NCBI GenBank assembly: GCA_030668025.1
Contig: DAOUUT010000217.1
Location: forward strand, 1-6,431
Direction: 5' to 3'
DNA: 6,431 bases
DNA from: Promethearchaeota archaeon
GTDB taxonomy: Archaea > Asgardarchaeota > Lokiarchaeia > Sigynarchaeales > SOKP01
Shown: positions 1 through 5,098 of the stretch, piece by piece
Layout of the letters: the number at the start of each line of letters is the position of its first letter
Position numbering within the stretch: the stretch's first letter is position 1
The notes under the pieces: generated by a model
Seen by the model: the letters and a program-made list of their open reading frames with translations, nothing else
The model's database searches: none
What the model was told of the DNA's origin: nothing
Translations under genes and position numbers: made by a program

Positions 1-567
1 ATTGATTCTTCACGAGAACTTGCTTATCGAAATCCTCAGAATACCTTAGATAAAATTATTGAGCTTGATAAGAAACAACCTGATGTTATTAGAAAAATAC
101 CTAAAGTCGAAGATATTGAAGGTTGGATTAATGAGGCAAAAGAAATGTACGATGTGAAAAAAACTAAGACAGCCCCTAAAGAAACTCCGATTATTGAAAT
201 TGAGGGGATCGGTAAAAAATATGGAACAAAAATGGAAACCGCAGGAATTCTTGACGTTGAGAGTTTACTAGGATTAGACAAAGATGGAATTAAACAATTA
301 GCAGAAAAGACAAAGATTTCAGAAAAATTAATAGATAAGTGGGCAGAACACGCTGATTTAATGAGAATTGGAGGCATAGGTCCAGAATATGCTGAAGTCA
401 TTAATGAAATTGGAATTGATTCAGTTAAAGAATTTGCTCAACGTAATCCTAATAACACCCTAGATCGAATAACGAAATTAGATAAAGAAAAACCTGATAT
501 GTTTAGAAGACCTCCAACACTAAAAATGGTTGAAGATTGGATTGAAGAAGCTAAAAAAATTAAATAA
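1..567 (+). CDS. DUF4332 (tandem helix-hairpin-helix) protein, 5' end missing
   Basis: The frame is open from base 1 to the TAA at 565-567, giving 188 visible residues; the true start lies before the window. Met-49 (base 145) is internal, because the reading before it is clearly homologous to the C-terminus. Visible residues 1-49 (bases 1-147) and 139-187 (bases 415-561) align without gaps and are about half identical (RNP-x-NTLD, LDK, PD, WI-x-EAK), so the protein carries at least two copies of one domain with a 138-residue period. The complete second copy has two helix-hairpin-helix motifs, IEGIG (67-71) and IGGIG (123-127), separated by the H-A-D-L-M-R-I signature. This order is typical of DUF4332. 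HhH motifs usually bind nucleic-acid backbone or mediate protein contacts; the exact role of this family is unknown, so no function is assigned. No signal peptide or membrane segment is visible in the part present. The family call is firm; DNA binding is inference. Confidence 0.85.
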   Translation: MDSSRELAYRNPQNTLDKIIELDKKQPDVIRKIPKVEDIEGWINEAKEMYDVKKTKTAPKETPIIEIEGIGKKYGTKMETAGILDVESLLGLDKDGIKQLAEKTKISEKLIDKWAEHADLMRIGGIGPEYAEVINEIGIDSVKEFAQRNPNNTLDRITKLDKEKPDMFRRPPTLKMVEDWIEEAKKIK

Positions 568-568
568 T

Positions 569-610
569 AATAGTTAAATAACTATTTCTATAATACATTT
601 TTCTTTTTTT
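569..610 (+). terminator. Hairpin plus T-tract after the DUF4332 gene
   Basis: A perfect 8-bp inverted repeat (AATAGTTA at 569-576, TAACTATT at 579-586, 2-nt loop) starts right after the stop codon. It is followed by a T-rich stretch ending in T7 (604-610). In archaea the T-tract alone is often enough for termination; the hairpin is AT-rich and may be incidental. Confidence 0.5.
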
Positions 611-702
611 GATATTTTTGTAAAAAACCAAATAAGGTTTAAGTTCATTTTTTATTAAATTTTATTATTTATTAGATTAATTAGATATTATAAATAAAAA
701 AA

Positions 703-708
703 AAGGAG
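703..708 (+). promoter_or_regulatory. Shine-Dalgarno site AAGGAG for the PK_C-like gene
   Basis: AAGGAG lies 9 nt before the ATG at 718, which fixes that start. It is the only strong Shine-Dalgarno site among the plus-strand genes in the window; several of the others appear nearly leaderless. This transcript must therefore have a real 5' leader. The AT-rich stretch at about 650-672 could hold its TATA box, but no single box stands out. Confidence 0.8.
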
Positions 709-717
709 TTTTTATAT

Positions 718-1302
718 ATGGCAGATTTAAATTTAGAAGTTACGTATTTTGAGAAGGGGGGCCCGCAGAATACTGATAAAGCTTTAAAAATTGCGAAAAA
801 TTACGCCGATCAATTTGGTATAAAGGATATCGTCATCGCCAGTACCACAGGAAATACCGCTGAAAAAGCTGCAGAAATTTTTAACCCAAAAATCTATAAC
901 ATAATGATTGTGACCCATGCCTACTATTTTGTAAACAGTACAACAAGACAAGAATTTCCAGAGCAAAATTTGTATAGTCTTAAAGAACTAGGCTTAAAAT
1001 TTCATATTGGGACACATTCAATGAGTGGTATTGAAAGAGGAATAAGGTTGAAAAAAGAGGCTTGGCAATTTGTTGACTTATTAGCTAAGATGATAGGATA
1101 CCACTTTAGTCCAGGAGTTAAGGTTTGCATCGAGATATCAGCGACAATTTGCGACGCAGGACTAATTCCCGACCTTGAAAGAGACATAATCGCAGTTGGA
1201 GGTACTGGTAGAGGTGCTGACACTGTATGTTTAATTAAACCTGCTCCAACGAGCGATTTTAAGAATCTTAGAGTAAAAGTAATCTTAGCCAAACCATTAT
1301 AA
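718..1302 (+). CDS. Pyruvate kinase alpha/beta (PK_C) domain-like protein
   Basis: This 194-residue protein consists only of a domain resembling the C-terminal alpha/beta domain of pyruvate kinase (the COG1751-type stand-alone family). There is no TIM-barrel catalytic domain, so it is not a pyruvate kinase; its reaction is unknown. Visible landmarks in order are S-T-T-G-N-T (42-47), equivalent to the PK_C nucleotide/effector-site loop; V-T-H-A (65-68); the H-S-M-S-G-I-E-R segment from H100; the GVKVCIE stretch followed by CDAGLIP; and V-G-G-T-G-R-G-A-D-T (160-169), the most characteristic block. The length is normal for the family, so the gene looks complete. The start is fixed by an AAGGAG site 9 nt upstream. 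It is soluble, with no signal peptide. The next gene is convergent, so it is probably transcribed alone. A truncated second copy of its last codons lies about 1.2 kb downstream at 2498-2542. A ligand-binding or regulatory role is only a guess. Confidence 0.88.
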   Translation: MADLNLEVTYFEKGGPQNTDKALKIAKNYADQFGIKDIVIASTTGNTAEKAAEIFNPKIYNIMIVTHAYYFVNSTTRQEFPEQNLYSLKELGLKFHIGTHSMSGIERGIRLKKEAWQFVDLLAKMIGYHFSPGVKVCIEISATICDAGLIPDLERDIIAVGGTGRGADTVCLIKPAPTSDFKNLRVKVILAKPL

Positions 1303-1320
1303 TTAAGAAATTAAAAGCTA

Positions 1321-1354
1321 AATAATTTAATATTATTACAATATGGGTTTTTTT
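1321..1354 (+). terminator. Possible terminator after the PK_C-like gene
   Basis: A weak 6-bp AT-only inverted repeat (AATAAT 1321-1326, ATTATT 1332-1337) precedes GGG and a T7 tract (1348-1354) in the 110-bp convergent gap. The T-tract is the usable evidence; the stem could be chance in such AT-rich DNA. Confidence 0.35.
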
Positions 1355-1412
1355 GGGGCAAAAAATAAGAAGTTGCTAATATCTGTAAATAAAAGAAAAA
1401 AATATAGGATAT

Positions 1413-1814
1413 TTATTTTTTAACGAATTTTCCTGTAAATCTATGATATTCACTTCCAGGAGGTAATTTATTATTCTCTGCTAAAATCATAAACCATCTA
1501 TGAATTTCATTATCAATGACATTCTCGAGATTTTCTGAAAGCTGCATTTGAGCTGTGCTACCAATAGCAACTAATGGTTCATCCATGACATACATAGCTT
1601 CTGCTCTTATTATTGCTGCAATATCTTTTAAAAACATTTCATCTTCAGCGTAATATAAACACCGTACAAACGCTTTTACTAATATCATAAAAAAATCTTT
1701 TATTTTTTTCTTTTTATAAAGCATCATTTTAAACATTTTACCAAATCTTTGTTCGACACTAATAAAGAGAATTTCTTCAATTTTTTCTAATTCTTTTTCA
1801 TCCATTATTCTCAT
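1413..1814 (-). CDS. Hypothetical charged, helical protein
   Basis: I do not recognise this 133-residue protein. It appears mostly alpha-helical and soluble: a charged N-terminus (D-E-K-E-L-E-K-I-E-E), a basic patch with four lysines (K-K-K-K) near residues 34-37, an amphipathic middle around the C-L-Y-Y-A-E-D-E segment, and a C-terminal H-R-W-F-M-I-L-A-E-N-N-K stretch ending in basic residues. It has no Cys pairs, signal peptide or convincing membrane helix. Met-1 (1814) and Met-4 (base 1805) are both plausible starts and neither has a Shine-Dalgarno site. A TATA-like stretch about 26 bp upstream of the expected transcription start would suit a nearly leaderless message. It lies 52 bp downstream of the zinc-ribbon membrane protein on the same strand, so the two could be co-transcribed, although a T8 tract between them argues for separate units. 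That it is a real gene rests on its length in AT-rich DNA, sensible amino-acid composition and lack of a competing frame. Confidence 0.65.
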   Translation of the reverse strand: MRIMDEKELEKIEEILFISVEQRFGKMFKMMLYKKKKIKDFFMILVKAFVRCLYYAEDEMFLKDIAAIIRAEAMYVMDEPLVAIGSTAQMQLSENLENVIDNEIHRWFMILAENNKLPPGSEYHRFTGKFVKK

Positions 1815-1839
1815 TTTTTTAAATTTTTAGTGGAAAAAT

Positions 1840-1855
1840 CTAATTTAATAAAATA
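1840..1855 (-). promoter_or_regulatory. Candidate TATA box for the hypothetical gene at 1413-1814
   Basis: Read on the minus strand, this is a TTTATTAAATTAG-like element centred near 1847. A start site about 26 bp downstream would fall near 1821, a few bases before the ATG at 1814. The overlapping A8 at 1855-1862 (T8 on the minus strand) could also terminate the upstream zinc-ribbon gene. Both readings are weak because the local sequence is almost entirely A and T. Confidence 0.3.
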
Positions 1856-1866
1856 AAAAAAATCAA

Positions 1867-2274
1867 TCATAATTCAGAACCACATTCAGGACAAATGTTT
1901 AATCCCCTTTTATACTCTTTTTGACAGAATGGACAAATAATAATATCTTTGGAAGCCTTCCCTTTTAAAGTTGGACTAGCATCAGCATAAATATTTGAAG
2001 TTCTTTCAGACGATAATTTATCTTTTCCAGTTAAAGAACCACCATGAGATTGTACGTATATTCCTGGCATGAGTAAAAAAAATCCACCTGCAGTCATTAA
2101 TATACCCATCATTGAATTTCTTCCAGATAGTTCCATTGCTGCGGCAAACTCGTCAAAATCCATATCCATAGTTGGTCCATCAAAAATCCCTAATACTATA
2201 AAACTTATTCCAGAAATCACTAATATAATCCCAGAAATAATCATTACTCGTCCTAAAATCCTAAATTTATCCAT
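1867..2274 (-). CDS. Two-TM membrane protein with C-terminal zinc ribbon
   Basis: The predicted protein has 135 residues from the ATG at 2274. A TTG three codons upstream (2283) would lengthen it slightly, but AGGT (complement of 2283-2286), 8 nt before the ATG, overlaps that TTG and favours the ATG. Two hydrophobic helices are visible, about 10-31 and 54-74, joined by an acidic loop with several Met and Asp residues. A polar linker (about 76-110) follows, then a zinc ribbon with C114-x2-C117 and C128-x2-C131. With both termini on the same side, the ribbon is most likely cytoplasmic and the acidic loop external. Small membrane proteins with a zinc ribbon are common in archaea and mostly uncharacterised; the ribbon probably mediates protein or nucleic-acid contact. 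No enzymatic motif is present. It may be paired with the hypothetical gene 52 bp downstream. The topology and zinc site can be read directly; the role is unknown. Confidence 0.75.
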   Translation of the reverse strand: MDKFRILGRVMIISGIILVISGISFIVLGIFDGPTMDMDFDEFAAAMELSGRNSMMGILMTAGGFFLLMPGIYVQSHGGSLTGKDKLSSERTSNIYADASPTLKGKASKDIIICPFCQKEYKRGLNICPECGSEL

Positions 2275-2497
2275 TTTATGCAACCTTTATGGCTTTAATT
2301 GTTTTTTTTTAGAAATCGCTTTTTTAATTTATTATTTTAATTAATCAGTTTATTAATATAAATCAACCTAAAAATTAATTGAAAAAAAATGATTTAATAA
2401 GTATTTTTAGCACTACCCCACATATTTTAAATTTTAATGTAATTTTATTTTAGCTTAGAAGTCATTTGTATACAATTTTCTATTTAATAAAACTTAT

Positions 2498-2542
2498 TTC
2501 AAGAATCTACGAGTAAAAGCGATTTTAGCTAAACCTCTATAG
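2498..2542 (+). pseudogene. Truncated C-terminal remnant of a second PK_C-like gene
   Basis: Bases 2501-2542 translate to K-N-L-R-V-K-A-I-L-A-K-P-L-stop, against K-N-L-R-V-K-V-I-L-A-K-P-L-stop at the end of the intact gene (1261-1302). Twelve of 13 residues and the stop position agree, and 33 of 42 bases are identical. Of the eight codons that differ, seven are synonymous (including TAA/TAG) and one is conservative (Val to Ala). That pattern points to divergence while the copy was still translated under selection. The codon before (TTC, Phe) also matches. Upstream, homology stops abruptly, except for a weak 10-of-11 match (2483-2493 against the bases encoding C-L-I-K-P) that would require a 13-nt frameshifting deletion. 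There is no start codon or domain core, so it cannot be a working gene. An att-like duplication of the gene end is the main alternative. Confidence 0.75.
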
Positions 2543-2544
2543 AA

Positions 2545-2573
2545 AAAATAAGAATCTTATTTTGATTTTTTTT
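2545..2573 (+). terminator. Hairpin plus T8 after the gene-end remnant
   Basis: A perfect 8-bp inverted repeat (AAAATAAG 2545-2552, CTTATTTT 2556-2563, 3-nt loop) is followed after GA by T8 (2566-2573). It begins 2 bp after the remnant's stop codon, where a terminator of the former gene would sit. It also lies upstream of the transporter promoter and could insulate it. Confidence 0.5.
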
Positions 2574-2606
2574 AGAATCTGAAGAACACTTATTTAGAAA
2601 AATGGA

Positions 2607-2615
2607 TTATAAAAT
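2607..2615 (+). promoter_or_regulatory. TATA box of the MFS transporter gene
   Basis: TTATAAAAT is preceded by a purine-rich GAAAAATGGA stretch that could serve as a BRE. A start site about 25 bp downstream would fall near 2636, a few bases before the ATG at 2642, predicting a nearly leaderless transcript. No Shine-Dalgarno site precedes that ATG, which fits. Confidence 0.5.
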
Positions 2616-2641
2616 CTATTAATTTAAATTATCAAAATAAA

Positions 2642-4021
2642 ATGATTAAAATGTCGTTAGATATGAAGAACGAAGAAATAGAAGTAGAAACTACAACATC
2701 TAAGCGTAATGTGTTTTGCTGGTCTATGTACGATTTGGCAAATACGATTTATTCCATGGTAATTGTTAGCCTAATAATTAATCGTTATATACTTGTAATA
2801 GGCCAAGTCGAACATGGAATTTCTTATGGTAATATTTTCTTTCTCTTTGGTGTAGTTGCCTTTGTTATGCAGATAGGAGTGGCTATTTGTATACCTTTTT
2901 TAGGAGCGCTCAGTGATACTGTAGGAAAACGTAAACCTTTTGTTATAAGCCTAACAGGGATTATCATTCTTTTTGCCAGTCTAATAGGATTTACACAAGA
3001 TCTTACAATGGTTATTGTATTTTTTATTATAGCAAATGTCGCTTATCAATTTAGTTTAATGTTCTATGAGTCAATGCTTCCATTTATTGCTAAAAGGGAA
3101 GATATTGAAAAAGTTGCGGGATTTGGAGTCGCTTGGGGCTACATTGGTACGATCATGGCTCTCTTTATCATGTTGCCTTTAGTATTCATATTGGGTGATA
3201 TGAATTCTAATCCTAATGACCCCCCATTATCATATGGCTATACCAGCAGTTGGATCACATTTGTTGTACCCATGATTCTATTTTTACTATGTGCTATACC
3301 CTTTCTTTTTGTTCGTGAAAAACAGAAAAAAAGTAAAAGACCTCCTGTAGGTAAATTAATCGGTAATACTTTTAAGCAGTTAAGTAGTACTTTTAAAGAT
3401 ATTAGAAAACATAAATCAATGTTTATTTTTATTATCGGTTATTTCTGTATCGCTAACATTGCTAATGTTATTGTTTTTTATATGACTCCACTTGTTACTG
3501 ATGGGTTAATTATTGGAGGTGGATCCACCGAATGGGCTATAATTTTTATAATAATTGCCACATTTTCGGCAGTTTTTTTTACATACTCTATTGGAAAGTT
3601 TGGTAAAAAACACGGAGCAAAGAAAACGTTTTACCTTGTAGGAGTTTTATGGGGTGTTGCTTTAACGATTGGAGTTGCATTAATATTTTCAACCACATCC
3701 ATCGAAGTTGGTCCAAATATCCCATTTATATTTAGTATTATCATGGGAGTAATTGCAGGCCCAGCTTTAGGAGGGACATGGGTAGGACAACGAATCATGA
3801 TAACAGAACTTGCTCCTAAAGAGAAGTTCGGAGAGTTTTTTGGTTTTTCTAAGTTAAGCGGAGGGTTATCTGCAGCCCTAGGTCCATTTGTTTGGGGCGT
3901 TGTAATGTTATCATATGATATAATCGGCAAAGCAGCATATGGTTTGGCGATGATATCTGCAGGTATTATAATGGTAATAGGATTAATTATCATAAGTTAT
4001 GTCCAAAAAGAATCGGCGTAA
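2642..4021 (+). CDS. MFS transporter, Atg22/UMF1-like family
   Basis: This 459-residue integral membrane protein has about 12 hydrophobic helices, at roughly 34-54, 64-88, 100-118, 121-141, 161-184, 204-224, 259-279, 298-317, 329-350, 359-380, 401-425 and 433-453. Family marks are the N-terminal W27-x-x-Y30-D31-x-A33-N34, typical of Atg22/UMF1 proteins; the MFS motif A between helices 2 and 3 (G88-A-L-S-D92-T-V-G95-K-R-K); and the late G-Q-R-I-M block with E-F-F-G-F-S-K-L-S-G (398-407) and G-P-F-V-W-G. A basic loop (about 225-258) separates the two six-helix halves. Fungal Atg22 is linked to amino-acid efflux from the vacuole; prokaryotic relatives have unknown substrates, so none is assigned. 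The length is normal. Met-1 is preferred because the TATA box predicts transcription starting just before it, but Met-4 and Met-8 are possible. A T8 tract follows the gene, so it is probably monocistronic. Confidence 0.9.
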   Translation: MIKMSLDMKNEEIEVETTTSKRNVFCWSMYDLANTIYSMVIVSLIINRYILVIGQVEHGISYGNIFFLFGVVAFVMQIGVAICIPFLGALSDTVGKRKPFVISLTGIIILFASLIGFTQDLTMVIVFFIIANVAYQFSLMFYESMLPFIAKREDIEKVAGFGVAWGYIGTIMALFIMLPLVFILGDMNSNPNDPPLSYGYTSSWITFVVPMILFLLCAIPFLFVREKQKKSKRPPVGKLIGNTFKQLSSTFKDIRKHKSMFIFIIGYFCIANIANVIVFYMTPLVTDGLIIGGGSTEWAIIFIIIATFSAVFFTYSIGKFGKKHGAKKTFYLVGVLWGVALTIGVALIFSTTSIEVGPNIPFIFSIIMGVIAGPALGGTWVGQRIMITELAPKEKFGEFFGFSKLSGGLSAALGPFVWGVVMLSYDIIGKAAYGLAMISAGIIMVIGLIIISYVQKESA

Positions 4022-4044
4022 GAAATTACTTAATCAAATTTCCC

Positions 4045-4052
4045 TTTTTTTT
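4045..4052 (+). terminator. T8 tract after the transporter gene
   Basis: CCC followed by T8 lies 24 bp after the transporter's stop codon, with no stem of note. Archaeal RNA polymerase commonly terminates at such tracts. Confidence 0.4.
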
Positions 4053-4095
4053 CATTTAGTAATAAATAGGAAGAGTAATAATTGTGATTTGCATC

Positions 4096-4129
4096 AAGTT
4101 CGCATCTTATTCTAAGTTCCGTTGAACTT
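4096..4129. promoter_or_regulatory. Candidate operator: three AAGTTC half-sites
   Basis: AAGTTC occurs at 4096-4101 and again at 4114-4119, where it forms a perfect palindrome with GAACTT at 4124-4129 (4-nt spacer). The two direct copies are 18 bp apart, and the palindrome ends 12 bp before the TATA box of the MBL-fold gene. Three copies of a GC-containing hexamer in 34 bp of AT-rich DNA, next to a promoter, suggest a binding site for a dimeric regulator. The regulator is not identified in this window. Confidence 0.35.
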
Positions 4130-4141
4130 CAATAATCCAAA

Positions 4142-4150
4142 CTATAAATA
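4142..4150 (+). promoter_or_regulatory. TATA box of the MBL-fold gene
   Basis: CTATAAATA is close to the archaeal TATA consensus. A start site about 26 bp downstream falls near 4172, just before the in-frame GTG (4173) and ATG (4182). This makes the upstream TTG at 4122 untenable as a start, because the TATA box would then lie inside the coding region. Confidence 0.6.
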
Positions 4151-4181
4151 TTTAAATTTCATTATCTTAAACGTGAAAATT

Positions 4182-5024
4182 ATGGATATTAAGAAATTAG
4201 ATTTTGAGTCGATTTATTTTGACCTATATGAGCTCAATACAGGAATTTATGCTACTATCACAGCTGAAAAATTGCCATCTTCGAATGCTGGTTTTTTTGA
4301 TCTTGGCAATTATTTAGTTATATTTGACACAATGATGGATCCATACGCAACTGATGATCTAATTAGAGCTTCTAAAGAGTTTACTAAAAAAGATCCGTCT
4401 TTTCTTATAAATAGCCATTATCACACAGATCATTTATTTGGTAATCGCAAATTTCCAATAGAAACACCTATCATCAGTTGCTCCGAAACATTATCAATAT
4501 ATCATAAAAATTCCGAAGAAACTCTTACACGGTATAAAGGAATTGCCACTCGAGAATTAAAAAGAATAAAAGAAGAAATAAACAAAGAGACTGAACCGAA
4601 TAAGATTCTTGAAATGAACAACGATATTAATACATATAACGAAATTTTAGGGTCAAACTTTGAGTTGAGACCACCAGATTTTATTATAAATGATTCTTTT
4701 TTAATAGAAGGGACAGAGAATAAAGTTCAGATAATATATATTGGAGCCGCTCACACCCCAGGAGATTTTATTGCCTATTTTGAAAAAGAAAAAATAGTTT
4801 TCATGGGAGATCTGCTTTTTGAAGAAACTGACCCTAATTGGGCAACAACAAATGATCCCGCACCAGTTCCCTCGAATCCTCAACGACTTCGTGACACTTT
4901 AATTAATTATATGGAAAAAGACATTGATATATATATTCCTGGGCACGGAAAGATCTGCTCAAAAAAAATACTTCAAGAAAATGCTGAATTCTATGAAAAA
5001 TACTTTATTAAAAAAACAAATTAA
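4182..5024 (+). CDS. Metallo-beta-lactamase-fold hydrolase
   Basis: The protein has 280 residues from the ATG at 4182. The frame stays open upstream to a TTG at 4122, but that stretch contains the TATA box and reads as low-complexity Asn/Tyr/Ile sequence; a GTG at 4173 is the only credible alternative start. The full dinuclear metal site is present: H79-x-H81-x-D83-H84, H191 (in A-H-T-P-G-D), D210 (in F-M-G-D) and H255 (in P-G-H-G). The N-terminal pattern G-I-Y-A, S-N-A-G, D-L-G and I-F-D-T places it among general MBL-fold hydrolases (COG0491-like). A charged, probably coiled helical insertion at about 101-147 separates the first metal motif from the second half. There is no signal peptide, so it is cytoplasmic. 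The family covers thioester, lactone and lactam hydrolases; the substrate cannot be told and a role in antibiotic resistance should not be assumed. It appears to be transcribed alone, with a possible operator upstream. Confidence 0.88.
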   Translation: MDIKKLDFESIYFDLYELNTGIYATITAEKLPSSNAGFFDLGNYLVIFDTMMDPYATDDLIRASKEFTKKDPSFLINSHYHTDHLFGNRKFPIETPIISCSETLSIYHKNSEETLTRYKGIATRELKRIKEEINKETEPNKILEMNNDINTYNEILGSNFELRPPDFIINDSFLIEGTENKVQIIYIGAAHTPGDFIAYFEKEKIVFMGDLLFEETDPNWATTNDPAPVPSNPQRLRDTLINYMEKDIDIYIPGHGKICSKKILQENAEFYEKYFIKKTN

Positions 5025-5047
5025 GCTCTAATTTTTAAAATCTTTCA

Positions 5048-5058
5048 TTTTTTTTTTT
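5048..5058 (+). terminator. T11 tract after the MBL-fold gene
   Basis: An uninterrupted run of 11 T lies 23 bp after the MBL stop codon. It is the longest T-run in the window and a good archaeal-type terminator. It also abuts the TATA-like element of the next gene. Confidence 0.5.
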
Positions 5059-5072
5059 CTATAATTTTATAT
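5059..5072 (+). promoter_or_regulatory. TATA box of the Fe-S reductase-like gene
   Basis: CTATAATTTTATAT is centred near 5066, which predicts transcription starting near 5092, about 7 nt before the ATG at 5099. No Shine-Dalgarno site is visible. The spacing matches the pattern seen for the transporter and MBL genes. Confidence 0.45.
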
Positions 5073-5098
5073 CAAAGTTAATGAATTAGAGTATTAAC

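Larger units (their letters stand above)
2275..2641. other. 367-bp divergent intergenic region with a gene-end remnant
   Basis: This gap separates the minus-strand zinc-ribbon gene from the plus-strand transporter. The first 220 bases are AT-rich with no coding signal I can support; they should hold the zinc-ribbon gene's promoter, but no single TATA box stands out. Bases 2498-2542 hold the remnant of a PK_C-like gene end, 2545-2573 a hairpin and T8 tract, and 2607-2615 the likely TATA box of the transporter. Confidence 0.7.

Noticed and set aside
36..401. Minus-strand open frame opposite the DUF4332 gene
   Set aside because: It is a shadow: Ser/Ile/Phe-rich with no domain, opposite a frame with clear family motifs. 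The minus-strand frames opposite the PK_C-like, transporter and MBL genes, and a plus-strand frame at 2069-2344, were rejected on the same grounds.
2275..2283. TTG start for the zinc-ribbon protein
   Set aside because: The ATG three codons inside has an AGGT element 8 nt upstream; that element overlaps the TTG itself.
4122..4181. N-terminal extension of the MBL-fold protein from a TTG at 4122
   Set aside because: The stretch contains a consensus TATA box and part of a palindrome, reads as low-complexity sequence, and family similarity begins after the ATG at 4182.
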